DNA of 64,000 nt from Diospyros lotus (taxonomy: Eukaryota; Streptophyta; Magnoliopsida; Ericales; Ebenaceae). Every line of letters starts with the position of its first letter. The stretch's first letter is position 1. Below the pieces are notes generated by a model. It was not told the DNA's origin. It ran no database searches and was given only the letters and a program-made list of their open reading frames with translations. Below, in pieces: positions 10,303 through 23,024 of this stretch. The stretch spans positions 19,884,339 through 19,948,338 of the forward strand of contig NC_068341.1 of assembly GCF_014633365.1 (NCBI RefSeq), read 5' to 3'. The translations under genes were made by a program, and so were the position numbers.

Positions 10303-13300
10303 AGCAGGAAGAAATTGAGAGGCTGAGGAATCTACTGGGACTGCTTGAAAAAGAATCAGGGATAGCAAGTTCAGTAGGAGCCTCTAATCTAGCCTTCACA
10401 GGTATAACTTCCACTTCTATTGCTTTTCATGCTTCAGATTTAAGCCTTAAAACTACTTGGATCCTTGACTTTGGTGCCACAGACCATATGACTCATTTTT
10501 CCCACAAATTCTTGACCTATAAACCTTATCCTAGTACAAAGTAAATCATTCTAGCAGATGGGTCTCTAACAACAATGGTTGGACAAGGAGATGTCTTGAT
10601 AAATGAAAACCTAATCTTGAAAGATGTTCTCCATGTGCCTAAATTATTCACCAACCTTGTCTCCATTAAAAAATTGACCCATGATGCTAATTGTCGTGTT
10701 ATCTTCTACCCTACCTTCTGTGAGTTTCAGGAAAAGGACTTGAGGAAGGTGATTGGGCATGCTAAAGTAAAGGAGGGGCTTTATCACCTTGAAAGTTTTA
10801 GTGAACAAATTTCTAAAAGGGTTTCTCTTGCATCATTCTTAGTGAAGTCCAATAAGGATGTGCTTTGGCTTCATCATTTTCGTCTCGGCCATCCATCCTT
10901 TAGTGTCTTTCAAGTTATGTTTCCCTCTTTGTTCGAGGGATTAGATATTAGAGAATTTCAGTGTGATGTTTGTCAATTTGCTAAAAATAAGAGGACTTCT
11001 TTTCCCTTCAATAATAATAGAAGTTCTTTTCCTTTTGATCTCATTCATAGTGATATATGGGGTCATTCTCCCATTTCTAATCTCACAGGTGCACAATGGT
11101 TTGTGCTTTTTATAGATGATTGCACACGAGTAGTGTGATTATATCTACTAAAAGCTAAATTAGAAGTATGCACTTTCTTTCAAAACTTCCACACTATGGT
11201 TAAAAATCAGTTTGGGGCTGAGATTAAAAGAGTCCGGACAGATAATGCCAAAGATTTCTTCAATCAAACGTTGTCCAATTTTTTCAAATTAAAGGGGATA
11301 ATCCATGAGTTCTCTTGTGTCTACACCCCTCAGTAAAATGGGGTAGCTAAGAGGAAAAATGGCCATTTGCTTGCTGTTACAAGAGCCTTGTTGTTTCATA
11401 ATAATGTTCCTAAAAACTATTGGGGAGAAGCTGCTTTAACAGCAACCTATCTCATTAATTGGTTGCCATCTAAAAGTCTTGACTCACACAGCCCCATTTA
11501 GTTGTTTTCTAAGTTTTTCCCTGACTTTAGTCCCTCTCATGGTCTTTTTCCTAAGGTGTTTGGATGTCTGGCTTTTGTTCATAACCATTCGCCTAATAGA
11601 GGTAAATTAGATTCGAGAGCTTTGAAATGTGTTTTTGTTGGGTATTCTTCCACTCAAAAGGGATACAAGTGTTTCCATCCTCCATCAAAACGGTTCTTTG
11701 TCTCAGCCGATGTGACTTTTGTGGAGGAAAGTTCCTATTTCAACAAGTCCTATCCTCAGGGGGAGACAGCATTCTTGGAGGATAGTGATAGGGAATTGTT
11801 CTTTCCTACTCTAACTTCTTCATCTTCTTGTCATCTCAAGAATATTCCACAGGATTCTCTAAATATGATGCATGGGGAACAAGTTTATACTAGTCCACTA
11901 AAAGTCTATTCAAGGAGAAAAGTCCCAGATCCTCTTGAACCTAAGCATGCTGAATTACCCGCACCAAGTCCAGATTCTCATTCAAGCCCTGATTCAAAAC
12001 TCGAGCCTATGTGTTGCCCTAATTCTAATACATCAGAACCAAATTCCTCTACCCATCAAGAATCTGAACCTAATTTAGATGATCTTGACATTCCAATTGC
12101 CCTAAGGAAGGGAACTCGAACCTGTACGAGGCATCCCTTGCACCTATTCTTGACTTACTCCCACTTATCTCCAGCTCATAAAGCCTTTCTGACAAACCTA
12201 CATTCTATCCCCATTCCAAAAACCTTATCTGAAGCATTAAGCAATAAAAATTGGAAGGATGCCATGAAGGTTGAGATGGCAGCTCTTGAAAAAAATCAGA
12301 CCTGGGAGTTAACTAAGTTACCAAAAGGGAAGAAGCCGATGGGGTGTAGATGGGTTTTCACAGTGAAATATAAATCTGATGGATCTCTAGAAAGGTATAA
12401 AGCTCGGCTAGTAGCTAAGGGGTATACTCAAACATATGGGGTGGACTATCTTGAAACTTTTGCCCCAGTTGCAAAGATGAACACAGTGAGAGTTTTACTA
12501 TCATTAGCAGCTAACTTTGACTGGCCTCTTCTACAATTTGATGTAAAAAATGCTTTTTTGCATGGGGACTTAGAAGAGGAGATTTATTTGGAAGTGCCTC
12601 CTGGTTTTGGAGTTCAAACTCAAGGAGAAAATGTAGTGTGCCGTTTAAAAAAGGTTCTATATGGACTAAAACAATCACCAAGAGCTTGGTTTGAGCGGTT
12701 TGCACGAGTTATGGTTGGTTTAGGGTACAAGCAAAGCCAAGCGGATCACACTCTCTTTATACATTATTCGAAGAATAGGAAACTTACTGCCTTGCTTGTC
12801 TATGTTGACGATATTATTGTTACTGGGGATGATAAAGAAGGAATGGAGTTTTTGAAAGTGTGTTTGATTAAAGAATTTGAGATAAAAGAGTTGGGGAAAT
12901 TAAAATATTTTCTAGGTATCGAAGTTGCTCGATCTAAGGAAGGAATATTTATTTCTCAACATAAATATGTGCTAGATCTTTTGATAGATGTTGGTATGCT
13001 TGGTGGCAGGGCTGTTGATACACCTATTGAGCCAAATCATAGACTTGGTGCTGATTCGAAAAAAAGGTACAATAGATAAGGAATCCTATCAAAGGTTGGT
13101 AGGAAGACTTATTTATTTATCTCACTCTCGACCAGATATTGCATATGCGGTAAGTGTGGCTAGCCAATTTATGCATTGTCCTAATAAGAGTCATCTAAAA
13201 GCAGTGCATAGAATTCTTCACTATCTTAAAGGGACTCCTGGTAAGGGCATTTTGTTTAAAAAGGGAGGAGAATTGACTCTAGAAGCATATACAAATGCAG

Positions 13301-13758
13301 ATTATGCTAGCTCTATTGTTGACAGGAGGTCTACTTCGGGTTATTGCACTTTTCTTGGTGGAAATCTTGTCACTTGGAGAAGTAAAAAACAGAATGTGGT
13401 GGCTAGGTCAAGTGCTGAAGTTGAATTTAGATCCATGGCTCTAGGTATTTGTGAGTTATTGTGGCTGAAAATTCTGTTGGAAGACTTAAAAGTGAGTTGG
13501 TCAGCTCCAATGAGGCTTTATTGTGACAATAAATCAGCCATCAACATTGCTCACAACCCAGTCCAACATGATAGGACTAAGCATGTTGAGGTTGATAGAC
13601 ACTTTATTAAAGAAAAACTCGAGAGTGGCTTGATCTGCACACCCTTTGTTCCTACAGGAGAACAATTGGCAGATATCTTGACTAAAGGTCTCCCAGGTAA
13701 TGTGTATCACAGGTTCTTGAGCAAGATGGGCATGCATGATATACACGCTCCATCTTGA
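10290..13758 (+). pseudogene. Copia C pol: protease, integrase, RT, RNase H
   Basis: Domain order is protease-integrase-RT-RNase H, diagnostic of copia. The protease motif at about 10460 reads LDFGATDHMT (Ser of DSGA changed to Phe). Integrase has HHFRLGHPS and CDVCQFAK near 10870-10985 and HSDIWG near 11045; its conserved GVAERK reads GVAKRK (about 11341), so the probable catalytic Glu is Lys, with a stop just before NGV. RT (about 12260-12990) retains YGLKQSPRAW and YVDDI. A frameshift in an A-run near 13060 moves RNase H to another frame, which ends with TGA at 13756-13758. Further stops lie near 10542, 11137 and 11500. It cannot make an intact polyprotein. Confidence 0.92.
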
Positions 13759-13765
13759 GGGGGAG
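13756..13765 (+). promoter_or_regulatory. Polypurine tract of copia C
   Basis: TGAGGGGGAG sits immediately 5' of the 3' LTR and overlaps the pol stop codon. It would prime plus-strand synthesis. Confidence 0.85.
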
Positions 13766-14062
13766 TGTTAGAAGGCCAGAAATTCTATGCTTTCCTACTA
13801 TGGAGATTTCCGAATTAATGATTGGTTTCCTAAAAGTGTTTGTATCATATATTCTTTATATTCTAGATTGATTTGATTATATCAATAGTTGTGTGATTTA
13901 TTTCCTTTCTGTAAATATTTCCTAAGCTAGATTAGGCAACTATTAATTAAGAATCCTTCCTAATTAGCCTTAGGATCTTGCCTATTCAAGATAGGCGCAT
14001 GTGTATATATGTCTTGGCATTTCATTGAGATTAATAAGATATGTTTTTCAGTCTTCTTAACA
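13766..14062 (+). repeat. 3' LTR of copia C
   Basis: TGTTAGAAGGCC...CTTCTTAACA, 297 bp, followed by the target copy CATAT. Confidence 0.95.
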
Positions 14063-14067
14063 CATAT

Positions 14068-14099
14068 TAAAAGTTAGGGTTTCTTTCCTAAGTTTCACA
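14068..14099 (+). repeat. 5' LTR of copia B, second part
   Basis: TAAAAGTTAGGG...TTTCACA matches the 3' end of the LTR at 18889-18920. Joined to 8731-8863 it restores a full-length LTR. Confidence 0.9.
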
Positions 14100-14112
14100 T
14101 GGTATCAGAGCC
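14100..14112 (+). promoter_or_regulatory. Primer-binding site of copia B
   Basis: TGGTATCAGAGCC is the perfect initiator-Met tRNA-type site, directly after the LTR end. Confidence 0.93.
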
Positions 14113-14631
14113 ATACAAACCCTACAAGATCACCGACAACCACCGTCGGTCGCGTCGCCACTGACCGCCGCAGCCTGCCGTGCCACTGTCATCACCACCC
14201 ACTGCGTTTCCGCCGCTCGCGCTACTGGTCAGCAGCAGGTCTTCATCATCCGACCACCGATGATGCACACCGCCACCGTCGTTGCGTTCGCCGGCCTCCA
14301 ATCTGTTAACTCTCGAAGGAATGTCGCCGTTGTCGCCGCCACGCGCCGCTTCTCTCGCACTGTTCACGGAGCCTTTTTTGCTCCGATCTCTCTCACTAGT
14401 GCTCCGATCACAATACCATCTTTACCATTGGACTCGCCTCCTTCGGTCCATCCCAGCCCCGATGGTTTTGTCTCCATCCGCCGCCGTCGGTCACCGGCTT
14501 CCACCATCTGCCGTCGCTCCAGCGCGCCTCCACACTTCATTCTCTGTGGGATCACCCAACCTTTATTTTTTGTCTTATTTAACCCTTTTGTTTCAGATCT
14601 GTTGATCTTGTAGGGCTCTTTGGTGTCCAAC
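14113..14631 (+). other. Leader (5' UTR) of copia B
   Basis: A GC-richer 0.5-kb leader with many CCG/CGC triplets. Open frames on both strands here (about 14122-14720) are Ser/Arg/Pro-rich and show no domain. I treat them as non-coding leader. Confidence 0.6.
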
Positions 14632-17600
14632 ATGGCTGGTACCAGTAAATCTGGCTCCTCCTCTGGTATTTTGTGTCCCTCTCCAGCCTTTGCTACTAAG
14701 AAGTTGATGGGCAGTTCCAATTATATCTCTTGGAACAAGGCGGTTGAACTATAGTGTATGGGTCAAGGTTTACATGATCATCTGACTACCAAGGCTGAGA
14801 ATGTGACCACAAATAAACCTGAGTGGCAGAGAGCTCATTCTCTGTTATGCAGTCTCCTGTGGCAATCAATTGATCCCTCTCTTCATCCGATCTATACTAA
14901 CTATACCACGTGCTCTTCATTCGATCTATACTAACTATACCACGTGCTGTGAGTTGTGGGCTCAGGCCAAGGTGTTATACACTAATGACATTCAACGCCT
15001 GTATTCAGTGGTGTTTAATCTGCTCAGTTTACGACAACAGGCTTTGACTCTTCCTAATTTTCTTGGTCGGATGGCCTCTATTAAAGCTGAATTTAACTCC
15101 TTGTTACCTGCTGGTAAGACTATTGCAGAGGATCTAGCTCAGCGGGATAAGTTTTTCATGGTGTGTACTCTTGCTGCCATTGGTCCTGAACTTACTCCTG
15201 TTCGTGATCAGATTCTTGGTAGTCCTATTGTACCTACTATGGATGAAGTGTATTCTCGTCTTCTTCGGGTTTCATCTGTTCCTACAGTGCCTCCCTCTTC
15301 TGTAGGTGATCATTCAGTCATGGCTTCACAGGTTCAGAATAGTGGCGAACATGGAGGAGATCGCGGTAATCGGGGCAAACACCCCAAGTGTAAATGTTGT
15401 CACAAGTGGGGGCATACTAAGGAACAGTGTTATAAGTTGCATGGCCTCCCTCCTCGTGTTAATGTTGCTTATGCTGATGGTTCTCGATCTGAGTCCTTTG
15501 ATGGTCATCCACCGCAATCTGTCCTTCTCACTGAGGCTGACTATGATGAGTATCTCAAGTATAAGATGTCACAACAAACCTCATCCATAGTTGCTTCTGT
15601 CATCCACTCTGGTGATTCCACTGCCTATCTCGCTCAGTCATCCTCTTTGGGACCATGGGTCTTGGACTCAGGTGCCTCTAACCATATCTCTGGTAATCCC
15701 CATTTGTTCTCTCATTTTACTAACTCTATTTCTTTACCTTTTGTAACATTAGCTAATGGGTCCAAAGCGGTTGCTAAAGCTGTTGGCATTGCCAAACCCT
15801 TACCTTCTCTGCCTTTAGATTCCGTTCTTTATCTTCCTCATTGTCCCTTTAATCTTGTCTCTGTTAGTAAACTTACACTTGTCTTAAATTGTTCTATCAT
15901 CTTTGATGATCATTCTGTTACTATCCAGGATCGCGGTACGGGACAGATGGTTGGTGTTGGATGTGAGTCGCAGGGTCTCTATCATCTCAACCTTCCTGCA
16001 TCCCCTCTTGCTTGCTCGGTGATCGAGTCTCCTGCTCTTCTCCACAATCATTTGGGACATCCTAGTTTGGCTAAGTTTCAGAAGATGGTCCCCAGTTTAT
16101 CTAGTTTGTCGTCCTTTCATTGTGAGTCTTGTCAACTTGGAAAACAGTCTCGCACTTCTTTTCCAAAGCATGTCAATAATCGAGTTGTGTCCCCGTTTGC
16201 TTTAGTTCATTCCGATGTCTGGGGTCCTAGTCGTGTCGTGTCTGTTTTGGGTTTTCAATATTTTGTAACATTTATCAACGATTATTCTCGTTGCACATGG
16301 TTATATTTAATGAAAAATCGTTATGAGTTATTCTCAATTTTTGAATCCTTTTGCGCTAAAATCAAAACGCAATTTCATACCTCTGTCCAAGTATTGCGCA
16401 TTGACAATGCCCCTGAGTATTTTTCTATTCCCTTTACTACCTTTATGTCTTCTTAGGGGATCTTGCATCAGTCGTCTTGTGCATATACATCATAGCAGAA
16501 TGGGGTTGCTGAGCGTAAAAACAAACATTTGATTGAAACTACTCGCACTCTTCTTTTACATAATCATGTTCCCTTTTGCTTTTGGGCTGAAGCTGTCCTT
16601 GCTGCTTGCTATCTCATTAACAAGATGCCCTCCTCGGTTCTTCAGCACCAGATTCCTCACTCTCTCTTGTTTCCTAATCAACCATTATATATTCTTCCTC
16701 CTTGTGTCTTTGGTTGCACCTGCTTTGTCCATAACTTGTCTCCTAGTCAAGATAAATTGTCTGCTCGATCCATCAAATGCATTTTTCTTGGTTACTCTCG
16801 CCTTCAGAAGGGTTATTGGTGTTATTCTCCTGACACCCGCCGCTATTTTCTTTCAACGGATGTTACCTTCTTTGAGTCATCTCCTTTCTACTCTTCGCCT
16901 CATTCCAAGTGTCAACACATTTATAAGGCAATCCCTCTTCCCGCGAGTCCTCTTGCTCCTATTCTCCCTGTTCCTTCTTCTACCCCATTGCAGGTTTATC
17001 ATCAGCGTCATCAGCCTTGGTCTCCTCCCGGTGGAGATGTTGTTCCTGCGTCTTCTCCCGTATCTCCTACTACTTCAGTGACTCCTGTTGCTTCACATCT
17101 TGCTCTAGTCTCTCCACCTACTGCGGTACTGCCTTCTGAGGATTTGCTTCCTATTGCCCTTCGGAAAGGTACCCGTTTTTCTCACAATCCTCACCCCATT
17201 TATAATTTTCTTAGCTATCACTGTCTCTCGTCTCCTTTTTGTGTTTTTGCGTCTTCCTTATCCTCTATTTCAGTACCTAAGACTGTTAGTGAGGCACTTT
17301 CTGATCTGGGGTGGCGACAAGCAATGGTGGATGAGATGACTACTTTGCATTCCAATGGTACTTGGGATTTGGTTCCTTTACCCCCAGGGAAATCTCTTGT
17401 CGGCTGTCGGTGGATCTATACTGTTAAGGTGGGTCCTGATGGGCAGATTGATCGCCTTAAGGCCTGTTTGGTTGCCAAAGGGTATACTCAGGTTTATGGT
17501 CTTGACTATGGTAACACTTTTTCCCCTGTTACTAAGATGTCCTTTGTGCATTTGTTTCTCTCTATAGTAGCTATGCGCCACTGGTCGTTGTATCAACTGA

Positions 17601-18757
17601 ACATTAAGAATGCCTTCTTACATGGTGAGCTTCAGGAGGAGATTTATATGGAGCAATCTCCTGGGTTTGTTATTCAAGGGGAGTCTGGGCAGGTTTGTAA
17701 ACTCCATCGCTCGCTATATGGGTTGAAGCAGTCTCCTCGAGCCTGGTTTGGTTGTTTTAGTGCTGACTTTGGTATGACTCATAGTGAATTTGATCATTCG
17801 GTTTTTTATAAACACACATCACAGGGGAGGTGTATATACTTGGTTGTCTATGTGGATGATATTGTTATTACAAGTGATGATCAGGATGGTATTATTCAAT
17901 TGAAGAAACATCTTTTTCATCATTTTCAGACTAAGGACTTGGGGTTACTTAAATACTTTCTTGGCATAGAAGTTACTTAGTCCAATTCTGGTATTGTTAT
18001 CTCTCAACGAAAGTATGTGTTAGACATTCTGGAAGAAATTAGGATGCTTGATTGTAAACCTATAGATTCTCCTATGGAGCCTAATGTAAAGCTCTTACCA
18101 GGACAGAGGGAGCCTCTTGCTAATCCTGGAAGATACTGCAGGGTAGTCGGAAAACTTAATTATCTCACTATCACTCGCCCAGATATTTCTTTCTCAGTCA
18201 GTGTTGTCAGTCAATTTTTACAGTCTCCTTGCGATAGCCACTAGGATGTGGTAGTCCGGATTCTCAGGTATATTCAAGTAGTCGGATATTTTAATGCTGA
18301 TTGGGCAAGTTCTCATTCTGATAGACGGTCCACTTCAAGATATTGTGTTTTAGTTGGAGGAAACCTAATATCTTGGAAAAGTAAGAAACATGAGGTTGTT
18401 GCTAGGTCGAGCGCAGAAACAGAATATCGTGCTATGACTTTGGCAACGTGTGAATTTATCTAGTTAAAACAATTGCTTCAGGAGCTCAAGTTTGGGGAGA
18501 TATCACAGATGAGATTAATTTGCGACAATCAAGCAGTATTACATATTGCTTCTAATCCAGTCTTTTATGAGAGGACAAAACATATCGAGATAGATTGTCA
18601 CTTCATCCGAGAGAAGATTTTATCTGGCTGTATTACCACAGATTTTGTCAATTCCAATGACCAGTTAGCAGATGTCTTCACTAAGTCTCTCATGGGTCCT
18701 CGAATTGAGTATATTTGTAGCAAGTTTGGTGCATATGACATATATGCTCCAGTTTGA
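14632..18757 (+). pseudogene. Copia B gag-pol polyprotein, single-frame type
   Basis: ATG 14632 starts gag (MAGTSKSG...). A 34-bp tandem duplication at 14880-14947 shifts the frame by +1, and the remainder reads in frame 2 to TGA 18755-18757. Seen in order: zinc knuckle CCHKWGHTKEQC (about 15390-15430), protease LDSGASNHIS (about 15660), integrase HNHLGHPS and CESCQLGK with HSDVWGPS (about 16045-16220), RT with YVDDI (about 17850), and RNase H with [10 protein letters not shown]. In-frame stops include those near 14752, 16455, 16494, 17978, 18242 and 18461. RNase H lacks about a dozen residues where ILRYI joins [10 protein letters not shown] (about 18260-18300). One gag-pol frame with no shift between them is the ancestral state inferred here. 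Confidence 0.93.
14880..14947 (+). repeat. 34-bp tandem duplication in copia B gag
   Basis: Two copies, 14880-14913 and 14914-14947, differ at one base (CATCCGATC / CATTCGATC). Because 34 is not a multiple of 3, the duplication alone accounts for the frame change inside gag. Confidence 0.9.
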
Positions 18758-18764
18758 GGGGGAG

Positions 18765-18920
18765 TGTTGAGTTATATGATTATAGTCTAGGGTTAATCCT
18801 ATGTTAGAGCCCATGGCCCATTGTATTTGTATGTATATATATATATAGGTGTATAGTTTATGAATTTAATTAAGTTGTATATACATATTAAAAGTTGGGG
18901 TTTCCTTCCTAAGTTTCACA
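18765..18920 (+). repeat. 3' LTR of copia B
   Basis: 156 bp, TGTTGAGTTATATG...AAGTTTCACA. It is preceded by the polypurine tract TTTGAGGGGGAG and followed by the target copy GATTA (18921-18925). Confidence 0.93.
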
Positions 18921-18925
18921 GATTA

Positions 18926-21900
18926 GTCTCCCAATAAGCCTTTGATACATTTCTCGATCTACTGGCTCATCATCATTAGCTTCACCGAGCTCGTGGTCAA
19001 CCTCAATTGGCGTGTTTGCAGGCTTGCATCCTGTTTGCCCAATCTCATTGAGTAAGTTAAGAACTTATTTTTGCTGTGACATGAAGATTCCTTCTTTTGA
19101 TCATGCCACCTCTATTCCCAAGAAGTACCTTAACCATTCCAGATCTTTAATCTCAAATTCCTTAAATAGGCATTCCCTTAGGGCTTTTTCCTCCTTCTCA
19201 TCATTACCAGTAACAATAATATCATCCATGTAAACCAGAAGCACAGTGACTCCCCCTGATTCTTTGTGTTTCACAAACAAGGTGTGATCCCTTTAACTTT
19301 GTTGATATCCCATTGATAGCATCGCTTTTGTAAATCTACCAAATCACGCCCTAAGGGATTGCTTTAACCCGTAAAGAGCCTTCTTGCGTCTACATACCTT
19401 CTTCTTTGTAGTAGTGTCAAATCTCGGTGGGCAGACCATGTAAATTTCCTCTTCTAGATCCCCATGTAGAAAGACGTTCTTCACATCAAATTGGTATAGA
19501 TTCTAGTCAAAATTTGCTGCCAATGATAGCAAGACTTTCATAGTATTCATCTTAGTTACTGGTGCAAATGTGTCTTGATAGTCAACACCATACGTTTGGG
19601 TGTAACCCTTTGCAACTAGCTGGACCTTGTATCTCTCCAGGGATCCAACTGCCTTGTATTTCACTGAAAACACACACCTATTCGTAGCCAATTGGTTTTT
19701 TTCCTTTCGGTAAATCAACCACCTCCCATGTTTTGTTTTTCTCCAATGCATCCATTTCCACTTTCATGGCATGTCTCCACTCCTCACTCTCTAGAGCCTC
19801 AAACACAGTGTCTGGAATCTTGATTGAGTTAAGATGGGTGAGGAAGCTTTTGTGCGAAGGTGACATCCTATCAAGAGTCACAATATGGGACAATGGGTGG
19901 CTTGTGCATTTTCGACCACCTTTTCAAAGGGTAATAGGAAGATGAAGATCTTTCTCCTTACTATAGGATTCTGAGATAGGCAAATCATGATTAGAAACAA
20001 TAATAGGAGGACTAGAAGTACTAACCTTTGTATTTACTTCAAGTCGGGCTTTGGTTTGGGCAATTGAGTGTGCTTCGGTGAAGCCATGATACCCTTTCTT
20101 CTTGAATAGACTAACTCAATAGGAGACCTCTATTCAGGTTCCAAGAGTGTTGGTTGTTGGGACTCAGGCTCGGTTCGGGGTTCAATAGGAGTGGATTCTT
20201 GAGCAATTGATGGGACAAGAGGTCGTTGGGGAATCGAATTGGGCAAGGACAAGAAGTGAATCCAATTACAGTCTTCCACGGGTGGGGACTCCCCCTAAAG
20301 ACTAGGATTGTCAAAGAACCGCTCATGTTCAACAAAGGTCACATCAGTTGAGATAAAGGTTTTCCACAAAGAAGGGTGATAACATTTATACCCCTTATGA
20401 GTAGAAGAATACCCAATGAAGACACACTTGAGGGCTCGAGGGTCAAGTTTGTTATGATTATGAGAGTGAAGATGGACAAAGACAACACAACCAAATACTC
20501 GAGTAGGCAAGAAGGTAAAAGTAGTGAAATGGGGATAGAATTGGGAAAACACTTGCCAAAGGCTCTAAAATCCAAAGGTAGGAGAGGGTGTGTTGTTTAT
20601 GAGGCGAGTAGAAGTAAGGACAACTTCCCCCTATAGATAGTTTGGGACTTTGTTTTGAAACAACAAGGCTCAAGTAGTGGATAGCAGATGACCATTTTTC
20701 CATTCGACCACACCATTTTGCTAGGGAGTATCAACACACGAAGATTCATGGATGATGCCTTTAGTGTGAAAGTAGGAGGATAAGGTGTCATTGAAATAAT
20801 CACGTGCATTATCGGACTTTATCTTTTTGATTTTAACCCCGAACTGATTTTGAATCATAGTGTGGAAGATTGGAAAAATAACACTCGTATCAGATTTTTT
20901 CTTTAAGAGATAAATTCAAGTGACACAGGTACAATCATCAATAAAAGTAACGAACCAAGTAGCTTCGGAGAGATTGTGCACATGAGAGGGTCCCCAAATA
21001 TCAGTATGGGTTAAAAAGAAGGACATGGAAGATCTTGTAGTACCAGGAGGAAAATGCACACGCTTGTGCTTGGCAAGCTTGCAAGTATCATAACGTAATG
21101 TACTAACATCAACATGTTTAAACAAAGACAAAAACATGACTTGGAGAATCTTGAATGATAGATGACCAAAACGATGATGTTGCAACCAAATTTGTAAAAA
21201 CTGAATAATTCTTAATATATCTCATATGTACACGGCTGAGTGCTCTTATAGAGGAGAAAGGATACAACATAGGAAATCTATAACACCTAAGAAAGGAAAG
21301 ATACATATGTACATTCTTAGGAAAGTTTCCTAAGTCTGAATTAGGAAAGTATCCTATTCCAGATGTGGAAGCTTCTAAAATAGATATATTTTGGCCAGCG
21401 TAGCCTTTCTTCTTTGATGATCCTTCGGGAACCAACAAAATTTGATGCAAAGTGGAACTGATAGACAACAAAGAAGTGGAGCAGTGATCCTTATGGAACC
21501 CACCAATGTTATCAGCTTCTTCTAGATAGTAGAGCCCATTGCTTTCCTTAGCGCGCCCAATCGTCCTCCTCGAATTTTGGTCCTGTATAACACAGCCATT
21601 GGGAAGAAAGGTTAGGCTGCAGTTTAAGTCATGAAGCAGGTGATGTACAGAGATAAGATTGGTGGTGAGTTTTGGAACATGTAATGCTTTTTTCAAAGTG
21701 AGCGAAGGACTAAGATGAATATCACCGATCCCTGCCACGGTGATGGGAGAGCCATTAGCTATGATAAATTTTCCGATAGCTGGAACAGGGAGTATAGGTG
21801 GAGAAAGAACTTGAAGAGTAGGTCATATGGTTTGTTGTGCCGGAATCAATTATCCATGGAGTGAGTTGACTGGAATTTGAGGCACTATAACTGTGAGAGG

Positions 21901-23024
21901 CAAGAGATATACATGATTGCGCAAATGAGCAAACACCGAGGCTGGTGGAGGAGATACCTAGAGTCTCAAGGAAGGCCTTCAGCCTTTCAATATCCTGTGG
22001 GTTAAGCCTCGTTGTGCTAGAGGACTCTTGAGATCCCACCTCCTCCTTTGATTGAGGCAGCTCTTTTGACTGGGATAGATTGACCTGCCCTTTCCATTGT
22101 CCACCATACCCACGGTCAGCTTCTTGGGGTCTGCCATGAAGCTTGTAGTATTTATCTTTGACATGCCCCATCTTCTTGCAGTAATTGCACACAAGATGAG
22201 ACCAGTTATTTGACTTGGAATCAGACCCTTTACCTGCTGGCAGCAGAGCAGTTTGCTTGGTTGCTGGGTTATCCTTGTTGCCTCGTATGATTAGTGCTGG
22301 TCCCTCTACTCCTTGGTCTGTAAGCATCACATTCCTCCTACTCTCTTCTGCCCGGACGATGGCTATTGTCTCATTCAGCAATGGCAGCTCTTCCTTACCA
22401 AAAATCTGCACCCGAACTTGATCAAATTCCGTCGTAAATACGATCATTTTCTATAAACTGTCGTAAAGCAGCAACATCCTCTTGGTCTTTCATTGGAAGG
22501 GAACGATAGTGATCCATCTCCTACCATAGGTTTTTCAACGAATTTGTATACTCAGTGACCGAAAGATTACCTTGTTTGGTAATTGCCCATCTTCTTCTTG
22601 GAGTATGTCTATTGAACAGTCTCCCAAATCTCCTTTACAGTAGAGAGAAACATGCATGTATCGCTGATTTCTGGCTCCATTGCATTCCACAACCATGCCA
22701 TAACCATCAAATCTTGTTCATCCCACGCTTCAAACTTAGGATCATTAGATTTTGGTCTTGTACCAAGCTAGTGGCCGAGCTTTCCCTTCCCTTTGAGGAA
22801 TGGACACATCAATTGTGAGCACTTTAGGTAGTTCCTTCTGTTAAATCTATATGAGGCATGGAGATTTTGTAATTCTCCTGAGGATGGATGGCTGGTTGGG
22901 TCGTTGGTTAAAAAGGGATTTGCAGGACTGTTGGTGCAAGAGGATGAGTGGTCTGACGTGGTGGCACAGGGAGATTAATCGGTTGAATTTGGAACAAGAT
23001 GCTGATGGTAACAGCTGCTGGCAT
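18926..23024 (-). pseudogene. Copia A gag-pol, major part
   Basis: Minus strand, read right to left. Gag has the YRFNRRNYLKC-type motif near 22840 and EIWETVQ near 22610; the start is uncertain (an ATG at 23024 is possible). The zinc knuckle at about 22140-22190 reads CNYCKKMGHVKDKYYK (last Cys replaced by Tyr). Protease is DSGTTNHMT (about 21840). Integrase (about 21185-20700) has HHRFGHLS, CDTCKLAK-type Cys residues and a stop in the conserved TPQQNGV motif. The proline-rich linker leads to RT (about 19890-19260), which is broken by many frameshifts. Reading runs out at 18926 exactly at B's insertion and resumes at 8730. It cannot encode an active polyprotein. Confidence 0.88.
21193..21400 (-). 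repeat. Possible solo LTR or other insertion in copia A integrase
   Basis: About 210 bp separate the protease-proximal part from WLQHHRFGH of integrase. Copia elements C and L lack this spacer. On the minus strand it runs from TGGCCAAAATAT to CAGTTTTTACA, giving TG...CA ends as in an LTR. No matching 5-bp duplication was found, so identity and ends are uncertain. Confidence 0.35.

Larger units (their letters stand above)
8864..14062 (+). mobile_element. Copia retrotransposon C, structurally complete
   Basis: A 5.2-kb plus-strand element with LTRs of 296 and 297 bp, a primer-binding site, gag, pol and polypurine tract. It is flanked by a perfect 5-bp duplication, CATAT at 8859-8863 and 14063-14067. 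It lies inside the 5' LTR of copia B. The LTRs differ at about 10 positions plus one indel by eye, which makes C one of the younger elements here. Coding capacity is lost through stops and frameshifts. Confidence 0.95.
8731..18920 (+). mobile_element. Copia retrotransposon B, with C inserted in its 5' LTR
   Basis: Plus-strand element bounded by a perfect 5-bp duplication, GATTA at 8726-8730 and 18921-18925. The 5' LTR (8731-8863 plus 14068-14099) is split by copia C; the 3' LTR is 18765-18920. The primer-binding site follows at 14100, and one gag-pol frame spans 14632-18757. Hand comparison of the LTRs gives about 7 substitutions in about 150 aligned bases, plus microsatellite length changes. 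Confidence 0.93.

Noticed and set aside
14122..14720. ORFs of 81-118 aa on both strands in the copia B leader
   Set aside because: Low-complexity leader between primer-binding site and gag ATG; no conserved motif.
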